Below are positions 45,701 to 54,340 of a DNA stretch of 64,000 nt, one piece after another. Each line of letters opens with the position of its first letter. Positions within the stretch are counted from its first letter, which is position 1. The translations under genes and the position numbers were made by a program. The stretch comes from Pedobacter sp. AJM. Its GTDB lineage: Bacteria > Bacteroidota > Bacteroidia > Sphingobacteriales > Sphingobacteriaceae. The stretch lies in contig NZ_NHOT01000003.1 in assembly GCF_002197755.1 (NCBI RefSeq), positions 558,001-622,000 of the forward strand, in the 5' to 3' direction. The notes below the pieces were generated by a model. It saw only the letters and a list, made by a program, of their open reading frames with translations. It searched no databases and was not told where the DNA came from.

Positions 45701-47078
45701 GGAAGATTCTTCCACCACAAAAAAATATGGTGGTACCGGCTTAGGACTTACAATTTCAAATAAATTATTAAAGATGATGGATAGCCGCCTCTATCTGGAA
45801 AGTTCTCCCGGACAAGGCAGTATTTTTTACTTCGACTTAAATCTGAAGTCGGAAGAGGGCGATCCGGTGGAATGGCTTGGTCTGGAAAACGTCACTAATG
45901 TGCTCATCGTAGATGATAACGACAACAACAGGAATATCTTAACAGACATGCTGCTGTTGAAAAACATCAAGTCTGATCATGCACGAAATGGCTTCGAAGC
46001 ACTACAATTTCTGGCTGAAGGCAGAAACTACGATGCAATTTTGATGGATTATCACATGCAATATATGGATGGGATAGAAACCACAAAGAAAATCAGGGAT
46101 AATTTTACACATGGAGATGAAAAGCTTCCTGTAATTCTGCTCCACAGCTCTTCAGATGACGGCACAATTATCAAAGCCTGCAACGAACTTGAAATTGAAA
46201 ACAGGTTACTAAAGCCAATAAAAATAGATAAGCTTTATCATGCTTTGGTGAGACTCAAAACAAAGGAACCAGTACCGAGAAATCTGGAAATTTCAGCACC
46301 AACAGTATCGCATAAAAACCATGAATACAGTTTTTTGATTGTTGAAGACAATGAAGTAAACAGATTCCTCACACGCTCATATATTGAAAAACTTTATCCG
46401 CAAAGCATAATTGTAGAAGCGGAAAATGGCCTGGTAGGTATCAAAGAATTCGAAAAAATGCCATTTAGCCTTGTTTTTATGGACATACAAATGCCGGAAA
46501 TGAACGGTTATGCATGTACAAAAAAAATAAGATCACTAGAAAAAGGTAAAAGAACGCCAATAATTGCTTTAACCGCTGCCAATGTAAAAGGAGAAAGAGA
46601 AAAAAGCGTTGCTGCCGATATGGATGATTTTATGACTAAACCCGTTCTGGAAGAAAATATTGAAGCCATATTAAGCAAGTGGCTGGTTCAGCCCGAAACG
46701 CCTGAACATGATGAAATTGAAAATGAAACTGATCAGGATCTGGTTCATTTTAATATTAAAAAACTGGCATCCTACTTTAGTGAAGATGCCGTTAAATTGC
46801 AAAAAATCATTGGGATCACACTTAATCAGCTTCATCAGGCACAACAACAGCTGGATAAGAATATATTACCTGAAGATGCCGAGATGGTACTTTCAATATC
46901 ACATAAGTTGTACGGCATGTCTACCTCTGCCGGACTTGAGAATTTAGCCGGGATAAGCAGGGAATTACAAAAGGTTGATGTGGCAGATCATATCTCACTT
47001 CAAAAGGGAGCAGCAGCACTCCTTGCAGAGATAAAATTGCTGATTCCGGTATTAATGAAACACAAAAAGGAAGAATAA
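42735..47078 (+). CDS. GAF/multi-PAS hybrid histidine kinase with two receivers and HPt
   Basis: This 1447-residue cytoplasmic kinase starts with a GAF domain (about 15-165), then about five PAS domains (170-800; WSEEELQFKTIFDIVPEEDQ, LGYSRAEL, GGWELNLVDHQLYWSS, LGYTAEEIIGKQTP), HisKA with H821 (ANMSHEIRTPLNG), HATPase_c (NLLGNAAKFTAKG, DTGIGI, GGTGLGLTIS), two receivers with D1105 (LMDYHMQYMDG) and D1250 (FMDIQMPEMNG), and a C-terminal HPt with H1390 (SHKLYG). It is a complete multistep phosphorelay in one chain. The gene starts 256 bases after the sugar transferase and could be the sensor for the locus. No membrane helix is visible. Confidence 0.92.
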   Translation: MQEKELARLRALYSYDIIDSDKERDFDRLTEIASLIADCEISLISFIDKNRVWYKSAKGLSVEEEPRGFTMCECALLSDKPFIVEDTLEDAHWCTHPMVQEGIKVRFYAGFPLIDPNGFTLGSFCVISTKPNKISLSQQKQLSLLAEEAITVIVDRRKKQEYKNFSHLINNSEDLICILAQDWTFKMANPCFNECLGWSEEELQFKTIFDIVPEEDQDKAKAFWSNIKKGQADEQNTHQIAIKTGGHRIIEWSATAEKTDKNIFAIGRDVTAEIEKNQALKVSEQKLKAFFESSQGLMCTHDIHGKLISINPIGARTLGYSRAELIDKTLFDIVPIEQHDDLHQYLADILSNGFSKGYMVIKRKSGEERLWLYSNILEGDLNGEPYIIGNAVDITDQKKLEKDLLHTKNLLEETSALSKIGGWELNLVDHQLYWSSITREIHSVPDGFIPTKENAIQFYKSGESREKIMQTVQECLLTGKDWDLELQIIDFNGKEIWVRTKGNVHIVKEEPIRLYGTFQNIDDQKRAQLEVTASKKLLDDVLSAATGVSIIATDLEGTITVFNEGSVQLLGYTAEEIIGKQTPVIFHDPKEIEELCTDFSSSLDFEVSGFGFYKQCADHLQKERTFTFITKSGKRLRVSLSITSIKDSNGNIIGYLGISIDITQKEATEKELATEKALLLAFIENAPASVAMIDADMRFLMTSKTWLKDYTQIEGNIKGLSYYDVFPNLSDERKAVHQEVLNGRVVKKEEDVYVDVKTNTPNHISWEMRPWFKADNSIGGMMIFTHNISASVHHRQELTVARLRADLANMAKSEFLANMSHEIRTPLNGVIGFTDLVLKTQLNHTQKQYLKIVNQSANALLSIINDILDFSKIEAGKFELDIERCDLYEIAGQASDITNYQIQTKKLEMLLNVQPNLPRFIWTDALRLKQVLINLLGNAAKFTAKGEIELKIESLSESQNHHLLRFSVRDTGIGIAKGTQAKIFNAFSQEDSSTTKKYGGTGLGLTISNKLLKMMDSRLYLESSPGQGSIFYFDLNLKSEEGDPVEWLGLENVTNVLIVDDNDNNRNILTDMLLLKNIKSDHARNGFEALQFLAEGRNYDAILMDYHMQYMDGIETTKKIRDNFTHGDEKLPVILLHSSSDDGTIIKACNELEIENRLLKPIKIDKLYHALVRLKTKEPVPRNLEISAPTVSHKNHEYSFLIVEDNEVNRFLTRSYIEKLYPQSIIVEAENGLVGIKEFEKMPFSLVFMDIQMPEMNGYACTKKIRSLEKGKRTPIIALTAANVKGEREKSVAADMDDFMTKPVLEENIEAILSKWLVQPETPEHDEIENETDQDLVHFNIKKLASYFSEDAVKLQKIIGITLNQLHQAQQQLDKNILPEDAEMVLSISHKLYGMSTSAGLENLAGISRELQKVDVADHISLQKGAAALLAEIKLLIPVLMKHKKEE

Positions 47079-47195
47079 TGCTTAGGGCGGCTCCGCGTGT
47101 TGGAGTCGCTTAATGCCTTTTGTAACTACAACCATGTGGTTAAATGAACGGCCTTTCGCTATTACCCAGTTCCAAAAATTAGAGGCTTAAAAAAA

Positions 47196-47227
47196 TGGAG
47201 TCAGTTATACCTAGATAACTGACTCCA
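47196..47227 (-). terminator. Terminator of the tRNA-Arg gene
   Basis: TGGAGTCAGTTAT (47196-47208) and ATAACTGACTCCA (47215-47227) pair perfectly over 13 bp with a 6-base loop. On the minus strand the stem is followed by seven T residues. It lies 7 bases beyond the 3' end of the tRNA. Confidence 0.9.
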
Positions 47228-47234
47228 ACCAAGT

Positions 47235-47305
47235 GTTCCCAGAGGGATTCGAACCCCCATCGGTGGTACCGGAAACCACAATTCTATCCATTGAACTATG
47301 GGAAC
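47235..47305 (-). tRNA. tRNA-Arg (anticodon CCG)
   Basis: The minus strand folds into a cloverleaf: acceptor GTTCCCA/TGGGAAC, D arm GTTC-AATGGATA-GAAT, anticodon stem GTGGT/ACCAC with the 7-base loop TTCCGGT giving anticodon CCG, a short variable loop, and a T arm with loop TTCGAAT. Anticodon CCG reads the arginine codon CGG. The 3' CCA is not encoded. A -7 box and a strong terminator flank it. Confidence 0.95.
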
Positions 47306-47314
47306 TTTGAGCGG

Positions 47315-47322
47315 CAAATATA
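47315..47322 (-). promoter_or_regulatory. -7 box of the tRNA-Arg gene
   Basis: On the minus strand the bases read TATATTTG, an exact TAnnTTTG, ending 10 bases before the mature tRNA 5' end. Placement at a stable RNA gene supports it. A TTTG further upstream is too close (12 bases) to be the -33 box. Confidence 0.6.
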
Positions 47323-47716
47323 TAACTTGCCATCCAAATTTGACGTATTTTTAAAAAAATAGTAGAATATATTTCTGCTACCGGCGTCTAACAATCTTTT
47401 CGCCATATGATTTAATCTGCCATTCCTGGTTATTTCAGTTGTTAAATCATTTCTATATAAAGCAACACTGCACAGTTAAAAAAGGATAGATCGGGTATGA
47501 AGGAATACTGATCAAGCCCTTCAATTCGTTATTTAAGTTAAATTCAGTAAATGTTCACCACTTATCTATACTCCCGTTCGTCATAACCGAGATATTTCAA
47601 TATTTTTACTGGCTTCAATGTTAATATTGAAACGTGATTGGATTAAAATAACTGATATATACAAAACAACATGATATCAGTTCAATTGGAAAAAGATACA
47701 TAACCCCTGATAGCAA
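47323..47716. other. Intergenic region before the phytochrome gene
   Basis: About 394 AT-rich bases between the tRNA promoter (minus) and the phytochrome ATG. I see no reading frame, no TAnnTTTG box on the plus strand and no strong hairpin. Confidence 0.4.
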
Positions 47717-49246
47717 ATGCCTGAAAATAAAAATTACGACGCACAATTTTGTGGAAACCTGGCCATACACCAAACCAATTCCATACAGGATTATGGCTAT
47801 TTACTGGTATTAGCGCAGGAAAACCTCGAAATCATACAAGGCAGTGAAAACATCGATCAAATTTTCGAAAATACAATCCAGGCGCTCATCGGCACCAACA
47901 TCGCTACATTCCTTCATGCGGAAGACCTTATCTACCTCAAAACGGAGATCAGCAAAGGTGAACGTAGCCGCCTGCCCTTTAACTTTACTTTAAATTTCCC
48001 TTCTGGTACTGTGCCGGTGAATATACTGGCACATGTAAAAAAAGATTTTATTATCCTGGAGATAGAAAAAGAGGCAGATACTACAGAAAGAAGCTTTACG
48101 GATGTTTTCCAGGAGGTTCGCTCTTTTATCTCTACCATTGAGAAAACCAGCAGCGTTATAGAAATTTGTGAGGCCAGCATCCGCGAAATCAGGCGCATCT
48201 CCGGCTTCGATGGCATCCGGATGTACAGTTTTGATGAGCAATGGAATGGTACCGTTATTGCCGAAGAAATTACCGGAAAGCTGGAAAGTTACCTCGGACA
48301 AACCTTTCCTGCATCTGATGTACCAAAACAGGCCCGTGCACTTTATATCCAAAATCCTTACCGGTTAATTCCAAACAGACTTTATCAGTCATACCGCTTA
48401 TATCCGGTAATCAACCCCATATTTAACGGCTTTTTAGATTTATCAGACTGTAACCTCCGCAGTATTGCAGGCGTGCACCTGGAATACATGAAAAATATGG
48501 GTGTAACGGCTTCCATGTCTATCCGTGTGATGGCGGAGGGGAAACTCTGGGGACTTATTTCCTGCCACCATGAAACACCTAAATACCTGACTGTGGAAAA
48601 CAGGTCTATATTTGAATGGTTAAGCATGGAAATTTCTCATCGCATTTCCGCTGTTATTATACAGGAATCGTTAAGCCGTTCTGCCGCACTGCTTCAGAAA
48701 AAAACCTTGATTATAGAAAATATCTATTCAAAAGGAAATATCCTTAACGGAATAACGGAAGATCAAAACCAAAACCTGCGCTCTTTGTTTAACGCTACAG
48801 GATTTTTAGTTCATGCTGACGGAATAGTATCCAGCGGCGGAACGGTACCTGAAAATGAGGTGCTGGATAACATCATATTATGGATCAAGAGCAAATCTCT
48901 CGTAAATGTATTCCATACCAATAACCTGAGTGATGTGTTTGAAGATGCAGATGATTATGCAGATGTGGCCAGCGGAATGCTTGTTATCCCGATCAATCCG
49001 GGTCTGGGTGATTTTATAGTTTGTTTCAGGCCTGAAGTAGTGAAGCAAATTAAGTGGGGCGGTGATCCCAATCAGGCCATCAATTTTGAAAAAGACGGCA
49101 AAAGTTACCATCCCAGAAACTCATTTAAGCTTTGGCTGGAAACCGTTCACGGACAATCTGAAGCATGGTCGGAACAGGAAATGGAAACGGCAGAATCATT
49201 AAGGAACTTCCTTTTTGAATTTAGTACCACATCACTATACAATTAG
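47717..49246 (+). CDS. Kinase-less bacteriophytochrome (PAS-GAF-PHY)
   Basis: The 509-residue protein matches the photosensory core of a bacteriophytochrome. C12, upstream of a degenerate PHIPxxIQ-like stretch (CGNLAIHQTNSIQDYG), is the expected biliverdin-linking cysteine. The GAF domain contains PASDVPKQARALY with D201, and H254 sits in GVHLEYM, both lining the bilin pocket; MSIRVMAEGKLWGLISCHH ends the GAF. A PHY domain with a partial tongue region fills residues 310-509. No histidine kinase or other output domain is present. The next gene, 6 bases later, encodes a large kinase, so the signal is probably passed in trans. No heme oxygenase is in the window. Confidence 0.9.
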   Translation: MPENKNYDAQFCGNLAIHQTNSIQDYGYLLVLAQENLEIIQGSENIDQIFENTIQALIGTNIATFLHAEDLIYLKTEISKGERSRLPFNFTLNFPSGTVPVNILAHVKKDFIILEIEKEADTTERSFTDVFQEVRSFISTIEKTSSVIEICEASIREIRRISGFDGIRMYSFDEQWNGTVIAEEITGKLESYLGQTFPASDVPKQARALYIQNPYRLIPNRLYQSYRLYPVINPIFNGFLDLSDCNLRSIAGVHLEYMKNMGVTASMSIRVMAEGKLWGLISCHHETPKYLTVENRSIFEWLSMEISHRISAVIIQESLSRSAALLQKKTLIIENIYSKGNILNGITEDQNQNLRSLFNATGFLVHADGIVSSGGTVPENEVLDNIILWIKSKSLVNVFHTNNLSDVFEDADDYADVASGMLVIPINPGLGDFIVCFRPEVVKQIKWGGDPNQAINFEKDGKSYHPRNSFKLWLETVHGQSEAWSEQEMETAESLRNFLFEFSTTSLYN

Positions 49247-49252
49247 TGTACA

Positions 49253-52200
49253 ATGACTGACAAGAAAACAAAAGAAGGTATAAAAAGATACGATAAATAC
49301 ATTGTTGCCATAGGTGCATCGGCCGGTGGACTGGAAGCCATTCATGAGTTTTTTGATCATATGCCTGCCAATGCAAGCTTTTCTTTCGTGGTGATCCAGC
49401 ATTTATCATCCGATTACAAGAGCCTGCTGGTAGAACTGGTGGGCAAACATACACACATGAAAGTGTTTGAGGCGGCCAATGATATGACTATCCAGCAGGA
49501 TTGTGTTTACATTATCCCGAACAATAAGCTGATGACGATGAGTCATGGCCGTTTAAGACTGGCAGAAAAATCACTTGTAAAAGCACCAAATACCGCGATT
49601 GACCACTTTCTTTATACCCTGGCAAAAGATAAAAAAGAAAAAGCCATCGCCATTATTCTTTCCGGTACAGGCACTGATGGCACCAAAGGTATTCAGGCCA
49701 TCAAAGAAAACGGCGGCATGGTCATCGTTCAGGATCCGGCTACAGCCAAATTTGATGGCATGCCCAATAGTGCCATTGCTTCAGGAAACGCAGATTTTAT
49801 CCTCCCTCCTCCTGAAATGAGCCATGAGTTGTTTATTTATGTGAATGAAGAACCGGTAAAAGTGCTGGAGAACGGCAAAATAAATGAGCCGCTACTGGAA
49901 GAGGTTTTTAAAATTGTTCATCTTCAAAGCGGCAATGATTTCAATTTGTACAAAACCCCAACCATCATCCGTAGAATTGGGCGAAGAATGAATGAAAACG
50001 GCATTAAATCCCTGGATGATTATGTTGAATTTTTAAAAACAAATAAACGTGAACCCGGCATCCTGGCACAGGATTTCCTGATTGGTGTCACCAAATTTTT
50101 CAGGGATGATAAAGCTTTTGAAGCCTTTGGCGAACAGTTGGAGCAGGTGGTTAGCAGCAAGCAAAATGGCGATAACATTAAAATCTGGGTTTGTGCCTGC
50201 AGTACCGGTCAGGAAGCCTATTCTGTAGCCATCCTGGCCAATGAATATGTAGAAAAATCAGGAAAAAAAATAGACATTAAAATTTTCGCGACTGATATTG
50301 ACGAAAAGAGCATAGAAATTGCTGCTAAAAATCAATATCCTGAAAGTATAAAAAAGGAAATTCCCAAACCGTATTTTAAAAAGTATTTTGTTCAGGATGG
50401 CGTTTTTTATAATGTACTCCCCGCCATACGGAAAATGGTGGTTTTTGCCAAACATGATGTCATAAAATCGCCGCCATTTATCAAAAATGATATGGTAACC
50501 TGCCGGAACATGCTGATTTATATGAATAATGTGCTTCAGGAAAAAATACTCTCCGTATTCCACTTTTCCCTGGTAAAAGGGGGCTATTTGTTTTTAGGTT
50601 CAAGTGAAACCGCTTCATCCTTAAAAGATGGTTTTACTGAAATACCAGGCAAATGGAAAATTTACGAAAAAACAGGAAGCATCAATTATGCCAGTTATAA
50701 TACTTATAATACGGGTGCCAGGTCTCAGCTGGTAAAAGATAAAAAGAAAACAGTTGCCGCAGATTTTGTAATAAGTCCAATTGAGAAGAGTTTTAGTAAC
50801 TTCTTAACGAAAGACCTGGGTTATGCCGGTATATATGTCGATAAATCCTATATCATGCAGGATGCCATTGGCGATTACCGCAAATATCTTTCCCTGCCCG
50901 AAGAAAAAATAGAATTAAACGTGCTGAAAATGGTACCAAAAGCGGTATCTATTATGCTGAATTCGGCACTTCGCAAAGCCTGGAAAAACCAGGAGGCTAC
51001 ACATTTAAAAAGAGTTTATTTTAATACAAAAGATCAGGCAACTTATTTAAACATTTCGGTGCAGCCTCCCGAGCAGGACAGCGGAATAGGTTTCACGCTG
51101 ATTATTTTTGGGGAAAGCACCGTAGAAACCATCCAGGAAAAGGATGATATGGGTATGTTTGAGATCCATGATGGCAATCAGAATGAATATATTTTTGAGC
51201 TTGAGGCCGAACTGAATGAAACCAGGAGCAATCTTCAGCTGGCGGTAGAAGAAATGGAAACCACTAATGAGGAACTCCAGTCTACCAACGAAGAGTTGCT
51301 TTCTGCCAATGAAGAGCTGCAATCCAGTAATGAGGAGTTACAATCACTGAATGAAGAGCTGCATACGCTGAATACCGAACACCAGCTTAAAATAAAAGAT
51401 CTGGTAGATTTGAATGACGACCTTGACAACTATTTCAGAAGTACGGATATCGGGCAGATTTTTGTAGACGCCGGCATGTTTATCAGAAAGTTCAATGGTG
51501 CAGCCATTAGTATGGTCAACCTCATTGAAGCAGATATTGGCCGGTCTATAGAACACATTTCCAATAATATTAAGGCACAAAACCTCAACGCCGATATACA
51601 GCAGGTATTAAATAACGGGCACATTATTGAAAAGGAAGTGCAAATCCGCAACGGGCAGAGCTGTTTGATGCGCATTATGCCTTACATCAGGAAAGACAGG
51701 AAAACCGATGGCGTGGTGATTACCTTTGTAGATATTTCTAAATTAACAGAGTTAAATAACATCATCAGTGGGGTATTTAATGCCAGCTTAAACGGCGTTC
51801 TGGCTTTCAAAGCGGTCAGGAATAAACAACATTTTATCACCGATTTTGAATGCATTTCTTTTAATGAAGCCGCACTCCGCATCCTGAAAAAGACCCATGA
51901 ATCGCTGGATAAATCCAAACTCACAGACGGCTTGCCTGAACTCTCGGGCAGCAACCTCATGGAGAAATATATTGAAGTGGTTGAAAAAGGAAATACCTTC
52001 CAGATCCAATTCAGGTTAAATGATCACCTTTGGATTGAATTGGTGGCGGTTAAAATGTCTGATGGCTTTGCTGCAACCGTAACCGATATTACCAAACAAA
52101 AAGTTGCAGAAGAAAAACTGAAAAAAAACTATAATGAATTGCTTGGTACCCGTGAAAACCTGAAGCATTTAAATGCAGCACTGGAGCAAAAGGTACAGGA

Positions 52201-54085
52201 GCGAACCATGCGCTTATCAGAAAGCGAAACCCGGTTTAACCTGGTTGCACAGGCCACCAACGATACCATCTGGGATTGGAACCTGGCCGATAATACCATG
52301 TGGCGGAGCCAGAATTTCACTACCATGTTTGGTTATGAGAATATACCTGATAACCAGAACATTTCTTTCTATTTTGAAATCGTCCATCCTGACGACAGGC
52401 AGAGGGTGAAAAAAAGCGTTTACGATGCCATTAATCAGGGTAGTGAGCAATGGACTTCCCAATACCGTTTAAAAAAGGCCGATGGCAGCTTTGCGACCAT
52501 TTTAGACAGGGGAAGTATTCTGCTCGACGAAAACCAGGTACCTTACCGCATGGTAGGCTCCATACTCGACATTTCGGTGCTGGCAGATACTGAAACAAAA
52601 CTCAGTTCAACGGAGCGTAAATTCAGAAAAATATTTGATTCCAATGTAATCGGAATGATGTTCTCCAATGTTGATTCCGGTAAAATTGAAACAGCCAACC
52701 GAAGCTTTTTAGAAATGCTGGGGTATACACCTGAAGATTTTGAACAAGGCAATATCAACTGGAGAAAACTTACTCCGGATGAGTTTATGCCCATCAGTAA
52801 TATTTCTGCCGAATTGTTAAAATCAAAGGGTTTTTGTCCCCCATTTGAAAAACAATATTACACCAAAAGCGGTAAAAAGCTAGATGTACTGATAGGTTCT
52901 GCCATCCTGGATGATGAAAACAGGAGTGATGCGGTAACCTATATCATCGACATCAGCAAGCAGAAACACAATGAAAAGAGGCGGAATGAACTTCAGCACC
53001 TCATCAGAAAACAGCAGGATGAATTTTACAGCATTTTCAAGAAGGCGCCGGCATTGATCAGTATTCGCAGGGGCAGCAACCTCTTGTTCGAATTTGTAAA
53101 TGAGTCTTTTGCGAAATTTGATGGTGGCGATCATTATGTTGGTGAAACCATGAGAGCCGATTCTTTATTTGCCAATCCGGAACTTAAAGCCATGGAACAG
53201 CAGGTAATGAAAACGGGTAAAACTTTTCTGGCCAATTCCTATTTACTCCAGCTAAAGGATAAGGAAACAGGACAAATAACAGACAGCTGGTTCGATCTGA
53301 TCCTGAATCCTGTATTTTCTGCAGATGGCCTGATTGATGGAATTTCTTTCTTTGGTTTTGAAGTAACCGATTTAATGATCGCTCAGCGTGCCACCAGGGC
53401 ACTGATGAATAAGAAAGATGAATTTATGAGCATTGCCAGCCATGAATTAAAAACGCCAATTACCAGCATTAAAGGCTATCTTCAATTTGCCATGAAAATG
53501 GCCAGGGAAGAAAAATTTGGTCATACGTTGGAGTTTGTAAGCAAGGCTAACCGCCAGATCGGGAAACTGACCCGGTTAGTTGATGATTTACTGGATGTAA
53601 CTAAAATCCAGGCAGGAAAACTCACTTTCACCATCTCTAACTTTAATGTGGAAGAGATTATTGCCGAGGCAGTTGATGGCGTGCAGGGAAATCTGGGCAA
53701 ACAGAAAATCATAAAAGATGTAGATGACGTACCCATTTCTGCTGATAAAAACAGGATAGAACAGGTGATTTCCAATTTCCTTTCCAATGCATTAAAATAT
53801 TCGCCTGAAGGAAAAGAGATCAGAATTTCGGCAAAATCAAATGGCAAAACCCTCAGACTGGCTGTTAAAGACCAGGGTATTGGCATTCCGAAAGATAAGG
53901 CCGAATTAATTTTCGACCGCTTTTTCAGGGTGGATGAATCGTCTAACCATTTCTCCGGACTTGGCCTCGGGCTTTACATTTCAGCACAGATTATAGAACG
54001 GCACCATGGCAAAATAGGTGTAAACAGTGATATCAATACCGGGTCTGAATTTTGGTTTGAAATCCCATTGGTTCAGCCAACCTAA
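49253..54085 (+). CDS. CheB-CheR-PAS-histidine kinase fusion
   Basis: The 1610-residue protein joins a CheB methylesterase domain (15-205; catalytic S23 in GASAGG, H50 in IQHLSSD and D142 in GTGTDG, all present), a CheR methyltransferase domain (about 215-480; IWVCACSTGQEAYS and the RNMLIY segment), a heptad coiled coil with NEEL repeats (about 655-715), about five PAS domains (730-1380), HisKA with H1397 (SHELKTPITS) and HATPase_c (about 1490-1605; NFLSNALKYSPEG, DQGIGI, GLGLGLYIS). It lacks an N-terminal receiver on CheB. No chemoreceptors or other che genes are near, so methylation is unlikely to serve classical chemotaxis. It forms an operon with the phytochrome. Confidence 0.92.
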   Translation: MTDKKTKEGIKRYDKYIVAIGASAGGLEAIHEFFDHMPANASFSFVVIQHLSSDYKSLLVELVGKHTHMKVFEAANDMTIQQDCVYIIPNNKLMTMSHGRLRLAEKSLVKAPNTAIDHFLYTLAKDKKEKAIAIILSGTGTDGTKGIQAIKENGGMVIVQDPATAKFDGMPNSAIASGNADFILPPPEMSHELFIYVNEEPVKVLENGKINEPLLEEVFKIVHLQSGNDFNLYKTPTIIRRIGRRMNENGIKSLDDYVEFLKTNKREPGILAQDFLIGVTKFFRDDKAFEAFGEQLEQVVSSKQNGDNIKIWVCACSTGQEAYSVAILANEYVEKSGKKIDIKIFATDIDEKSIEIAAKNQYPESIKKEIPKPYFKKYFVQDGVFYNVLPAIRKMVVFAKHDVIKSPPFIKNDMVTCRNMLIYMNNVLQEKILSVFHFSLVKGGYLFLGSSETASSLKDGFTEIPGKWKIYEKTGSINYASYNTYNTGARSQLVKDKKKTVAADFVISPIEKSFSNFLTKDLGYAGIYVDKSYIMQDAIGDYRKYLSLPEEKIELNVLKMVPKAVSIMLNSALRKAWKNQEATHLKRVYFNTKDQATYLNISVQPPEQDSGIGFTLIIFGESTVETIQEKDDMGMFEIHDGNQNEYIFELEAELNETRSNLQLAVEEMETTNEELQSTNEELLSANEELQSSNEELQSLNEELHTLNTEHQLKIKDLVDLNDDLDNYFRSTDIGQIFVDAGMFIRKFNGAAISMVNLIEADIGRSIEHISNNIKAQNLNADIQQVLNNGHIIEKEVQIRNGQSCLMRIMPYIRKDRKTDGVVITFVDISKLTELNNIISGVFNASLNGVLAFKAVRNKQHFITDFECISFNEAALRILKKTHESLDKSKLTDGLPELSGSNLMEKYIEVVEKGNTFQIQFRLNDHLWIELVAVKMSDGFAATVTDITKQKVAEEKLKKNYNELLGTRENLKHLNAALEQKVQERTMRLSESETRFNLVAQATNDTIWDWNLADNTMWRSQNFTTMFGYENIPDNQNISFYFEIVHPDDRQRVKKSVYDAINQGSEQWTSQYRLKKADGSFATILDRGSILLDENQVPYRMVGSILDISVLADTETKLSSTERKFRKIFDSNVIGMMFSNVDSGKIETANRSFLEMLGYTPEDFEQGNINWRKLTPDEFMPISNISAELLKSKGFCPPFEKQYYTKSGKKLDVLIGSAILDDENRSDAVTYIIDISKQKHNEKRRNELQHLIRKQQDEFYSIFKKAPALISIRRGSNLLFEFVNESFAKFDGGDHYVGETMRADSLFANPELKAMEQQVMKTGKTFLANSYLLQLKDKETGQITDSWFDLILNPVFSADGLIDGISFFGFEVTDLMIAQRATRALMNKKDEFMSIASHELKTPITSIKGYLQFAMKMAREEKFGHTLEFVSKANRQIGKLTRLVDDLLDVTKIQAGKLTFTISNFNVEEIIAEAVDGVQGNLGKQKIIKDVDDVPISADKNRIEQVISNFLSNALKYSPEGKEIRISAKSNGKTLRLAVKDQGIGIPKDKAELIFDRFFRVDESSNHFSGLGLGLYISAQIIERHHGKIGVNSDINTGSEFWFEIPLVQPT

Positions 54086-54340
54086 AATACATGGTTAGTG
54101 ATTGTTATCACAAGCAATCACTAATCATTTACTGCATAAACAGGCCATATGGCTGAAATGAACATAAAATATTTAATTTACAAATCAATCCGGGGCAATT
54201 GCTGTTATTCAGATGAAGGGTTTTATTAACCTTTCATTACAAAGCCGGACCATCCAAATTTTCAGCATGCTTCAATACAAAAATATACCTACCCTTTTCT
54301 TATACACAACCACCTCAGTTGTAATTGTTGAGTGCTGATA

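Noticed and set aside
54332..54340. GTG start for the GT39 gene
   Set aside because: The ATG three codons later is the stronger start; the two differ by only three residues.
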